Below, piece after piece: positions 22,629 to 31,452 of a stretch of DNA of 39,983 nt (position 1 is the stretch's first letter; every line of letters begins with the position of its first letter). Below the pieces are notes generated by a model, which saw nothing but the letters and a program-made list of their open reading frames with translations, had not been told where the DNA came from and did not search any database. The stretch comes from Myxosarcina sp. GI1. Its GTDB lineage: Bacteria > Cyanobacteriota > Cyanobacteriia > Cyanobacteriales > Xenococcaceae. Location: the NCBI RefSeq assembly GCF_000756305.1, contig NZ_JRFE01000043.1, positions 20,576 through 60,558 on the forward strand. Direction: 5' to 3'. Position numbers and translations under genes: made by a program.

Positions 22629-23003
22629 TCAATAGCCAGCCGAATCGCCTTCGTAAATTCTGCCAACAAGTTGTTCGACAGCTTGCAGATCGTTTTCTAG
22701 CAAACTATCTAAAGGGGATTCGCCATACCATTCAACTAACGGTTCTTTTAGCCAAGAGCGAATATTATCGGCAGAACCATCCGTCAGCAGCATGAGCATC
22801 TTTAATAAATGAATTAAGGGCTGTAGCTTTTTGGTAGTTTTTTCTGAAGCTATGTCGCGATCGACTGTACGAGGATTGACCGCAGCTATTTTTGCCATTT
22901 GAGACTGATTGACCCCAATAAAACTAGCTAGTTGTTTGAGACTCAATTCACCAGAATTGTAAATTGGTAAAACTGGTTGTAACTTGGGTATGGTTTGAGC
23001 CAT
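22629..23003 (-). CDS. Xre/MbcA/ParS-type antitoxin
   Basis: An N-terminal helix-turn-helix (SLKQLASFIGVNQSQMAKIAA) and the usual C-terminal toxin-binding domain: IRSWLKEPLVEWYGESPLDSL followed by AVEQLVGRIYEGDSAGY. Antitoxin-first order and about 124 residues are typical of RES-Xre modules. In such pairs the antitoxin blocks the NAD+-binding site of the toxin and represses the shared promoter, which should lie in 23004-23077. Confidence 0.88.
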   Translation of the reverse strand: MAQTIPKLQPVLPIYNSGELSLKQLASFIGVNQSQMAKIAAVNPRTVDRDIASEKTTKKLQPLIHLLKMLMLLTDGSADNIRSWLKEPLVEWYGESPLDSLLENDLQAVEQLVGRIYEGDSAGY

Positions 23004-23077
23004 GTGTACAATTTAAGTTCTTACTAATTCATTCTACTATGAATGTCGTTTAAACTGCATTTTTTTTGTCGTATGAT

Positions 23078-23770
23078 TTAATTAGATTCGCAGCCAATAC
23101 CGTTGCGATCGCGATCGAAGTTGTGAGGATCGCTACCTTTGACCTTGAAGCGTCGAAAGCTGATATCACCGCAATTTAAATCAGGTGGATAGGGCGGAAT
23201 ACAGACATCTGGGTAGCTGGCATCGCAATTACTATCATTATTTTGATTAGCTGTTGGTTGGCTGGAACTACTTCTGCCTTTGCGAAAGTCCCAAGGCATA
23301 ACTAATTCCGAAGCACTCCAGAAGTTAAGTCGTTTCTGCTTGGCATTATTTTCGGCAGCAAGGTAAGAATCTTTAGTTAACTTACAGCCGTTCAAATATT
23401 GATGATAGACAACAGCATGACCTTCTTTAACCATAGTCAAATTAATCGACTGATTTCGCCGATAGACTTCGGCAACGGTTCTGTCGTAGCGATCGGTATC
23501 AATAACTTGATAGCTGACAGACTGTCCGACAGGCAAAAGCTCTTGTAAACGAGCTTTAGCATTGTTGCCATAAGGATTTTGGCGAGATTCTGGGGCATCA
23601 ATACAGCCTAATCTGATGGTAATAGTTTGAGAGTTTTTCTCGATGCGAATGGTATCTCCGTCGCCAATGCTAACAACTTTGACATTTTCTAGTATCGAGC
23701 TAGCAACTACAGATACGGAAGTTAAGTTGGAAATTAAAAGTGAGGCACAGATGACAGTTATTGTTCTCAT
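23078..23770 (-). CDS. Secreted SNase-like nuclease with C-terminal excalibur domain
   Basis: A signal peptide (ITVICASLLISNLTSVSVVAS) is followed by a full thermonuclease domain: VVSIGDGDTIRIE, IRLGCIDAPESRQNPYG (Arg and Asp/Glu of the active site), DTDRYDRTVAEVYR (second Arg), then the EGHAVVYHQY block. The C-terminal 50 residues (CDASYPDVCIPPYPPDLNC... and FDRDRNGIGCES) are an excalibur-type calcium-binding domain. All catalytic residues seem intact, so it is likely an exported Ca2+-dependent nuclease. It stands alone between the toxin-antitoxin module and rpoZ. Confidence 0.92.
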   Translation of the reverse strand: MRTITVICASLLISNLTSVSVVASSILENVKVVSIGDGDTIRIEKNSQTITIRLGCIDAPESRQNPYGNNAKARLQELLPVGQSVSYQVIDTDRYDRTVAEVYRRNQSINLTMVKEGHAVVYHQYLNGCKLTKDSYLAAENNAKQKRLNFWSASELVMPWDFRKGRSSSSQPTANQNNDSNCDASYPDVCIPPYPPDLNCGDISFRRFKVKGSDPHNFDRDRNGIGCESN

Positions 23771-23819
23771 GAGAAAAGTGCTAATTACCTACTTATTGTG
23801 CCCAAATTGAAGCTTGCCT

Positions 23820-24074
23820 CTAATAAGTTCTTGGTGAAAAATCCTCATTTTCGCCGATAATTTCTGATTGAGTAAGCTCATCGGACATTTCAACAATGGC
23901 TCGATTAACGGGTTTTTGAACTGACTCGTTTTGGTAATTATCCATGTCTTCGTAACGGCGGCGTTTAGCTCGATTGGCTACCTGAACCACAATGCGATAG
24001 CGATTTGATGCAGCATTCATTAGTTCGTCGGTACAGAACATTACTTGAGAAGTATCTGAAGTTTTCATGAGCAA
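23820..24074 (-). CDS. rpoZ: DNA-directed RNA polymerase omega subunit
   Basis: The segment [28 protein letters not shown] is the omega signature in its cyanobacterial form, followed by [22 protein letters not shown]. Omega binds the beta' subunit and assists polymerase assembly. The length of 84 aa is usual. The reading frame is complete. This is the one clear housekeeping core gene in the window and anchors it to a cyanobacterium. Confidence 0.95.
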   Translation of the reverse strand: MLMKTSDTSQVMFCTDELMNAASNRYRIVVQVANRAKRRRYEDMDNYQNESVQKPVNRAIVEMSDELTQSEIIGENEDFSPRTY

Positions 24075-24177
24075 GATGGCTGAGAAGAAATTTCATACTA
24101 ACAGCATTCCCTCAAACATCTAAAAAATATCGGCAAGCTATAACTGAAAAGAAATATTGTAGCGGTTTGTTTAACGG

Positions 24178-25476
24178 TTAATAATTGGTCGCTTTACTTA
24201 GGTAAACGCTATTACGCCCTTTTCTTTTGGCAGCATAACAGGCTGTATCTGCCCGACTTAAAATCTCGGTTAGATTGTTTGTAGTTGGAGCAATCGCAGC
24301 CAAACCGATACTGACACTAATTTTAAAAACTCTATCTTGCCAAACAAAATCAAAGTCTCGAACTAAGCGTCGAAGCTGTTCGGCAATGTTTTGCGCTATT
24401 TTAAAGTTACATTTGTAGAACAAGATTCCAAACTCATCACCACCCAAACGGGCGAAAACATCTGAAGTCCGAATTCTTTGTTTGAGTAGTGCGGTTATTT
24501 GTTTGAGTAGTTCATCTCCAGCTAAATGACCGCAAATATCGTTAACGCTTTTAAAGCGGTCTAAATCGAGATAAGCTATAACGTGTTGAGTCTTATTAAC
24601 TTGAGAGTCTTCAATTGCCAATTTTACTTGAGTTTCAAAATGAAGTCGATTAGACAGACCAGTTAAAGTATCGTGGGTAGCTTGCCAGGATAATTTGCTA
24701 GTTAATTCGCGAATTTTGGTGACATCGCGAAACACAACAACAGTTCCAATAAGATTGCCCTGAGTATCTTGAATTGGTGCTACAGAATCTTCAAGAGCAA
24801 TTTCAGTGCCATCTTGTGCGACCAATAGGGTATCTTTAGGGAGTTGGCGAACTCGATTGTCTTTTAGAACTAAGTTTACGGGATTGACTAGAGGTTTTCT
24901 AGAAAAACACTCGATAAGCCGAAAAACGTCTCCTATCGCTTTTCCTGTCGCTTCTGACAGGCTCCAGCCAGTAAGTCGTTCGGCTACAGGATTGAGATAG
25001 CTTACCTTACCCAGAGCATCGGTAGTAATTACTCCATCGCCAATCGAGCTTAAGGTAATTTGTGCTAGCTCTTTCTCAGCTAACAGTTGTTGCTCTAATA
25101 TTTTTCTCTCGGTAATAACTTCACTAAACATCAGCAAACCGCTAATTTCACCTTCAAAATCAAACCAGGGGCGTAGTTCCCAACGCAGCCATTCAAGTCT
25201 GCCATCAGCCCTGACAAAACTATCTTCTTTACTTGTAAGAACCTCTACCTTTCCTGCGAGACAATCTTGATGGTCTTGTCGCCAGCGTTGGGGAATTTCA
25301 GGAAAGACTTCATAGTGAGAACGACCGATTATTTCAGTTTTCTCTAACCGATAATCTTTAATTCAGCGATCGCTAACTAGCAAATACTGCATTTGTCTGT
25401 CTAACATAGCGATTGCCGCAGGAGCATGATGGATGAATAATTCTAATAGTTTTGGATCTTCAGTCAATCGAGCCAT
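24178..25476 (-). pseudogene. PAS-PAS-GGDEF diguanylate cyclase with in-frame TGA
   Basis: From the ATG at 25476 the frame reads a PAS domain (LLELFIHHAPAAIAMLDRQMQ), then a TGA at 25363-25365 after LLVSDR, and continues IKDYRLEKTEIIGRSHYEVFP in the same frame. The stop stands where related PAS proteins have Trp (SDRW). A second PAS (ITTDALGKVSYLNPVAERLTGW) and a GGDEF domain with RLGGDEFGIL intact follow, so the cyclase site, which makes c-di-GMP, is complete. A start at the ATG at 25137 could still give a 319-aa PAS-GGDEF protein. The gene is either freshly broken by one base, restarted, or read through. Confidence 0.85.
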
Positions 25477-25772
25477 TTTTTTCGTACAGGCGACTTTCTT
25501 TTAATATTCCCAATTTGCCAATAACAATTGAGATTTTTGAAGTTTTCGTCTCTGCTGCCATGCCTTTATAGAATTAGTTAAATGAGTAATTGTGATTGGC
25601 TTGCGCGACTTAGGCTTTGCCTATCTCTGACTATTGTTAAGCATATCTCTATTGTTTGTCAGTGCCGCCTATCACAATTAGAACTGCGTTGATATTACAG
25701 TCTTTATATCGATTGAGTAGCCAAGATAGTGAGCGAAATACACAGCACTTGCTTAGTCATAAGCACTCTCGA
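25477..25772. other. Intergenic region between divergent genes
   Basis: No gene is accepted here. It should hold the promoters of the PAS-GGDEF gene and of the Xre gene. An open upstream extension of the Xre frame (from a TTG at 25656) has a different character from the HTH domain and was not used. Confidence 0.4.
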
Positions 25773-26045
25773 ATGCCAGCAGCATTAATGGAAATACCAA
25801 GAATCAAAAAACTCAAACAACCCTTTGTAGGTCAACTTATTAAGGAGTTACGACAACAACTTGACTTGACCCAAGAGGAATTGGCAAACAGTTTGGAGGT
25901 TTCTTTTTCTAGCATCAGTAGATGGGAACGGGGGAAATCAAAACCTTCGTCTGCTGCTTCAAAGCTAATCGAGACAAAGCTTACAGAGTTGGGAGAAAGA
26001 GGTGAGAAGCTGCTCAAGCAGTATGCTACCGAGTCCAATAGTTAA
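25773..26045 (+). CDS. Xre-family HTH regulator
   Basis: A complete Xre HTH: GQLIKELRQQLDLTQEELAN, then SFSSISRWERGKSKPS. The protein is about 90 residues from the ATG at 25773 (MPAALMEIPRIKK); ATG 25788 is an alternative, and neither has a clear Shine-Dalgarno. It lies 129 bp before the methyltransferase gene on the same strand. Small Xre proteins next to modification genes often act as controller proteins that time expression, and this position suggests that role here. Confidence 0.8.
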   Translation: MPAALMEIPRIKKLKQPFVGQLIKELRQQLDLTQEELANSLEVSFSSISRWERGKSKPSSAASKLIETKLTELGERGEKLLKQYATESNS

Positions 26046-28188
26046 AGCTATAGACCCTTCCTGTTACTAAGCAAGACGGAATTTCACCATTCACTAATAT
26101 CTAACACCAACGCATCTACAGATGTGTGGGGGGATACTTAGTGCCTTTTTTCTATGTAAATCCCCTTGCGCTCGATGCCTACAAGATTACTGCAACTCGA
26201 CGATCTAAGACAGATCCAAACACCAGATAAAATAGCTTTTCTTTTTAGTAAGTTAGGTTATAACGCTAAAGCCAATCAACTTGATGTCAACGATTTAGAG
26301 TTACCAGCCCGTAGTACTGAAGCTACTCAAAACGCATATCTAATTGCCAATCAAGGAAATAGCGAACTGCAAGTATTGCTATTTCATCTACAGCCAGAGG
26401 AATTCAGTTCGCCTTCGGTTGCCAGTAGTCGAATGCGCTCGATCGCCAAGAGTTTATGTAGAAGACCATCCAATTTTCTGTTGCTTGGCACTAAAGATTA
26501 CAACCAATTAATGCTAGTTAATCCTCGCAAGAGTTTTGACGAGCAGATGAACTTAAGAGTTGGGATTCGCAAACTGTCGATCGATCGCACCAATCCAACG
26601 AACTATGACAGAGATAGATTAGAGGCGATTGCCGTTCGAGATAAAAATCCTCTAGAACTATATCAAGCTCAGTGCGAAGCTTTTGATGTTGAGAAATTAA
26701 CCAAGCAGTTTTTCAAAGGTTACAAAGAATTATTCGATCGCGTTCGACAGGTAATTAAGGATCGCAATAACCATCCTTATTTTGAAGATCGAGATCGCCT
26801 ACATCAATTCGCTCAACGTTTTCTGGGAAGAATAATGTTTCTCTATTTCTTACAGAAGAAGGAATTTTTGGCTGGCGATCGCTCTTTTTTAAGTACGCAG
26901 TATCGAAAGCTAAAACTAGACGTAGAAGATAGTGATTACTATATCGAGGTTTTAGAACCTTTATTTTTTGAAACTTTGAATAAACAGCGTCCTAATGGAA
27001 ATTCTCCTTGGGGTAAAATTCCCTACCTTAATGGAGGTTTATTTAATCGAGACTATGGAAAAAATATAAAAGATGCCGCAGGATTAGAGACACCAAAGGG
27101 AATAGAAATACCGAACTCCTTATTCGATCCAGGCGAGTCTAATAGCATTCTTAATTTCTTTAACAGTTATAACTTTACTGTAGCCGAAAACGTTGAAGGA
27201 GATGAAGATGTAGCGGTAGATCCAGAGATGTTGGGTAAAGTTTTTGAAAATATGCTGGAGGTAGAAGAAAGAGGCAAAAGCGGTACTTTTTATACACCTC
27301 GCGAGATTGTTCATTTCATGTGTACTGAGGTGTTGGCTCGTTATCTGTCTGATGAGACGGAAATGGATTTAGAAACGGTCAAAAAGATTATCGAGTTTGA
27401 CCCCGAACAGCCAGCAGACTACTTTAAAGAATTAATATCACGCCAACAGGCGCGAAAGTTAAAGCTGGCATTACAAAGTCTTAAATGCTTAGACCCCGCT
27501 GTCGGCTCGGCTGCTTTTCCAATGGGCATGATGCAGGTAATACTAAATGCCTATCAATCTATTGCCGAACGAGAAGGGAATCCCATTCGACGAGGCAGTT
27601 TGGCAATAAATAGGCTCAAGAGAAACATTATCGCTAATAACCTTTACGGAGTAGATATTAAGCCAGAAGCGATAGAAATAGGTAAATTGAGAATGTGGCT
27701 GTCTCTAGTGGTTGATATTCCCGATATTGACGATGTAGAACCATTGCCCAATCTCGAATATAAATTAATGTGTGGCGATTCTTTAATCTCTACCATCAAC
27801 GGAGAAGTTCTCATTCCAGATCCAGTAACTAATAGAGATGCAGTACAGCTTCAACTCAAAGTTACACCCATACAACAAGCAATTCAGCCTCTATTAGAAC
27901 TACAGCAGCAGTATTTCGATGCTCAAACTGACGAACGTGCCGAGTTAAAAAAGAAGATATTAGAAGCAGAAGCAAATATCTTTAGAGTTGCTATTGCCGA
28001 ACGCCTTAATTTCTGGAAAAGCGAAGAAGAAAAACTCAATAATACTATTAGTAAAAAAGGCAAACTTACTAAAAATACTGAAAAGAAACAAGTAGCAATA
28101 GCAGCCCAAATATCAGAATTAGATAAGTTGTCGCTCGATGTAGAAAATAAAAAGCGATCGCTCTCATTTTTTCAGTATTAAACCGCAT

Positions 28189-29037
28189 CTACTTTGAAAA
28201 CCGTAGTTTTTCTTCTTCTGGATCGAGGTGTTTTTTAACCCACAAGCGATCGCTTAAAAACAGTGGAGTAGTATTAATTAGATGCTGAAAATCAGCAACA
28301 GCAGAAATTAACTCTTGTTGTTGGTCATAACAAACATGATAAGTTATGTCTTCTCTGAGCCATTGCCAAAGATGTTCGACAGGCATAAAATCTGGGCTAT
28401 AGCCAGGTAATTGTAGAAGATGGATGTCCATTGCTGATGCTGCCTCGGTGACCACTTTAGCACGATGATATGGTGCGCCATCCCAAACCACAGTTATTTG
28501 TTGCTGGGGAAATTCGACTCGCAACTTTTTGAGAACATCAATGGTATTAATTTTCTCTGCTTTCTCATAAGGAAAAATTCTGGTTTGCGCCTGATTATAG
28601 AGGTAAACACCATAAAAAGAGACTTTCTTTCTTCCAGGAGAACTAGAGCTGACCCAAAACCTTTCTCCCCGAATTGACCAACCGTAACCTTCATCGGTAT
28701 CTAAATGTATATGGGCTTCATCAATATAGATAATTAATCGCTTTTGATGAAGTGCATCCTCTAATAATTCAGTAATTTGTTCGACAAATTCAGCTCTTTT
28801 GGCGGTATTGCCTTTATTAAGCAACTTCTTCGCTTTCTTCCAGGAAAAACCCATCTGCTTAAGAGTTTTTCTGACTGTCTCTCGACAACAATTTATCTTC
28901 CACTTCTGTTTCAGCCAGTGGACGAATCTTTTTAACGTCCAACGTGGAAACCCTTGAGATTTCCTCCCTCTTTCTTGTGGTGCTAATGCTGACCTTAAAA
29001 GAGCTTTCTGGATTTGATTCCCTAAATCTTTTCGCAC
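28189..29037 (-). CDS. IS630 transposase, ORF B (copy 2)
   Basis: The translation is identical to ORF B of copy 1, with the same DDE residues (YIDEAH, VWDGAP, MPVEHLW). It is expressed by -1 frameshifting from ORF A and lies antisense to the interrupted methyltransferase. Confidence 0.93.
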   Translation of the reverse strand: MRKDLGNQIQKALLRSALAPQERGRKSQGFPRWTLKRFVHWLKQKWKINCCRETVRKTLKQMGFSWKKAKKLLNKGNTAKRAEFVEQITELLEDALHQKRLIIYIDEAHIHLDTDEGYGWSIRGERFWVSSSSPGRKKVSFYGVYLYNQAQTRIFPYEKAEKINTIDVLKKLRVEFPQQQITVVWDGAPYHRAKVVTEAASAMDIHLLQLPGYSPDFMPVEHLWQWLREDITYHVCYDQQQELISAVADFQHLINTTPLFLSDRLWVKKHLDPEEEKLRFSK

Positions 29038-29300
29038 CGTTTCGGAAAAAAAGGGTTTCTTCCTCCCGTTCTTTGATACTCGACGGCTTTGAGACCTTCT
29101 TGATTATAACGATGCACCCATTCCATTACTGTTTGGGGATTTCTTCGGGTTTGTTCCCCTACCTTTGTAGCACTTTTCCCTTCACTAATTTCATACAATG
29201 CCATCAGTCTCTCTCTTGTTCGAGGATGTTTGGCAGCCAATGCCTCTGTTCTTAATAACTCTTTGCTTTGATTCCAACGAGCGTAATCTACTTTTAACAT
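29022..29300 (-). CDS. IS630 transposase, ORF A (copy 2)
   Basis: Identical to ORF A of copy 1: the helix-turn-helix half, ATG at 29300, with the T7 slip site at its 3' end. The overlap with ORF B is 16 nt. Confidence 0.9.
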   Translation of the reverse strand: MLKVDYARWNQSKELLRTEALAAKHPRTRERLMALYEISEGKSATKVGEQTRRNPQTVMEWVHRYNQEGLKAVEYQRTGGRNPFFPKRCEKI

Positions 29301-30735
29301 CAAATCGATCTTATTTTTCTTCTCTTAATCAGCCTATTTGATTTTGAGCCAAAACTCCAGTTTTCAAACTGGACGGGGTTTACCTACATTTTCGAGATGT
29401 TTTTGAAGTAAAAGGCGGGTTTGATATTGTAATTGGTAATCCTCCTTACGTAAGACAAGAGCAAATAAAAGAACTAAAACCAGCCCTAAAAGAAGAGTAT
29501 GAATGCTATACGGGAGTTGCCGATCTCTATGTTTACTTCTTTGAAAAAGGGTATCGGTTACTAAGATCGGGTGGTGTGCTAACTTACATTTCCTCCAATA
29601 AATATTTCCGTTCTGGTTATGGTGAGAAGCTACGCGAGTATTTGGGAGAACGGGCGACGGTACGGTATTTAATTGATTTTGGAGATGCTTCTGTTTTTGA
29701 AGCGATTGCTTACCCTAGCATTATCCAGGTTAGCAAAGCTAAATCAGAAGATTGTCAAACTCGTATTTTGAATTGGGACAAAGAACAACCCCTCAGTGAA
29801 TTTGCTAATGTTTTTAAAACCCAAAGTTTTTACATCGCTCAACAACAACTAACTTCCGATGGCTGGCGGTTGGAATCTCCCGAAGTGCTGCGGTTGTTGG
29901 ATAAGCTACGGAATGCTGGTACACCATTAGGGAAGTATGTAAATGGAAGGTTTTATTACGGTATTAAAACTGGATTGAATGAAGCTTTTGTAGTCGATCG
30001 AGCCACACGCGATCGCCTAATTGCCGAACATTCATCATCGGCTGAAGTATTGAAGCCGTTTCTGAGAGGAAGGGATGTAAAAAGGTGGAGTGTAAACTTT
30101 GCCGAACAATATTTAATCAAAATAGAATCTTCTGAAAACAAACAACATCTTTGGTCTAATAAATCGGATAAAGAAGCTGAAAAGATTTTTGCTAAAACTT
30201 ATCCAGCTATTTATGCTCGGTTTGAGTTATTTAGAGAAAGGTTAGTTAAACGCTGCGATCAAGGTAAATACTTTTGGGAATTAAGGTCTTGTGCTTATTG
30301 GGATGAATTTGAAACCCCTAAAATTATTCTTGGTCGTTTTATGAATGTAGCGACATTTGCTTTTGATAAAAATAATTTTTTACATAACGATGCTCTTTAT
30401 ACAGTTTCGAGAATCAACGAATATGTTGCAGCTATTTTAAATTCTTCAATAGGGTGGTGGTTTCTTAGTCATATTTGTACTGATTTACAAAATGGCTACT
30501 TACAAGCTTACAGAGAAAATCTTTTTCAAATTCCAATTTCTAAAGCTTCAAAAAAAGAGCAGAACTCTATATCTAATTTAGTTCAAAAATGCTTGAATGC
30601 TAAAAAACAAAATGTAGAAGAATGGGAAGCAGAAATAAATGATAAAGTAGCATACCTCTACGGTTTAACTGCACAAGAAATAAAAATAATAAATTTTGAT
30701 TTAAACTAAATTAAATTTTTAAATGCTAATAATAT

Positions 30736-31431
30736 ATGAGCTTTAACAACAATCATAAAATATTTTTAATAGGAGTAGTTATTTTTTCTTTTTGGTTGTC
30801 CTTTAAAAATCAGAGCCAACCAAACAATAAAGTAGTAGAAAATAATTTTGTTGAAACTATAGACATAAACAAGTTTACTGGTTTTGCTGATTGGTGTAAC
30901 AACAAAAATAATCTTGAGAAAAGCACGAGAAATACTATAGATGAATTACTAAATGAAGTAGATACATCAGATTGCAATTTAGCCAGTAGCAGATTACTAA
31001 AGATAAACTATGTTGTCATTTTTGGTGAAGATAACGAAAGTTTAGATTTAAGACCTTTTCAAACGCTGACTCATTTAACTAGTATTACCTTCAACCATGC
31101 TAATGTATCTGATATTCAATCTCTACAAAAATTGGATAAATTAGAATATTTAGATCTTGGAAGAAATCAGATTACAGATATAACTCCTCTTAGAAGTCTA
31201 ACTGAGCTTGAGGAGTTAAAACTAGGTCAAAATAAAATTCATGACATTTCGCCAATTGCTTCTTTAGTTAATCTTAAGTATCTCGTATTAAGCGGTAATA
31301 ATATTTCCGATATTACTTCATTAAAAAATCTAGAAAATATTAGAACTGTATATCTCAATGATAATAATATTACCGATGAAACTTGTCCGATAAAACCCGA
31401 ATTTAAATGTATATTTTTTCTTCGTAATTAA
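30736..31431 (+). CDS. Membrane-anchored leucine-rich-repeat protein
   Basis: The N-terminus (IFLIGVVIFSFWLSF) is an uncleaved signal anchor or lipid-free signal peptide. From about residue 105 there are five internalin-type repeats of 22 residues: LTHLTSITFNHANVSDIQSL, LDKLEYLDLGRNQITDITPL and the similar ones after it. The first 70 residues after the anchor have two Cys (WCNN, SDCNLA). It lies 26 bp after the methyltransferase and 21 bp before the helicase start, so it is probably co-transcribed. LRR proteins bind proteins; a location outside the membrane is odd for a restriction cluster. The partner is unknown. Confidence 0.8.
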   Translation: MSFNNNHKIFLIGVVIFSFWLSFKNQSQPNNKVVENNFVETIDINKFTGFADWCNNKNNLEKSTRNTIDELLNEVDTSDCNLASSRLLKINYVVIFGEDNESLDLRPFQTLTHLTSITFNHANVSDIQSLQKLDKLEYLDLGRNQITDITPLRSLTELEELKLGQNKIHDISPIASLVNLKYLVLSGNNISDITSLKNLENIRTVYLNDNNITDETCPIKPEFKCIFFLRN

Positions 31432-31452
31432 ATTCAATTGTCAAGTATAAAT

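Larger units (their letters stand above)
28181..29380 (-). mobile_element. IS630-family insertion sequence, copy 2 (1200 bp)
   Basis: The same element as copy 1, in the opposite orientation, flanked by TA at 28179-28180 and 29381-29382. Both copies keep matching halves of their interrupted genes, so no inversion between them has occurred. Confidence 0.95.
26175..30709 (+). pseudogene. Eco57I-like adenine-specific methyltransferase, split by IS630
   Basis: Part 1 (26175-28180) has an N-terminal helical domain, DPEMLGKVFENMLEVEERGKSG, GTFYTPREIVHFMC and motif I CLDPAVGSAAFPMG near residue 438. Part 2 (29383-30709) has motif IV IGNPPYVRQ (NPPY at 29438-29449) and a target-recognition region (LGKYVNGRFYYGIKTGLNEAFV, then FLRGRDVKRW). 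Joining across the IS and one TA gives FFQYYLHFRDVFEVKGG in frame and about 1110 residues. The family methylates N6 of adenine in BREX PglX and type IIG enzymes; no nuclease motif is visible in the N-terminus. Loss of part 2 removes NPPY, so methylation should be lost. Confidence 0.93.

Noticed and set aside
25656-25772. N-terminal extension of the Xre regulator
   Set aside because: It would start at a TTG without a ribosome-binding site and its composition does not match the HTH protein.
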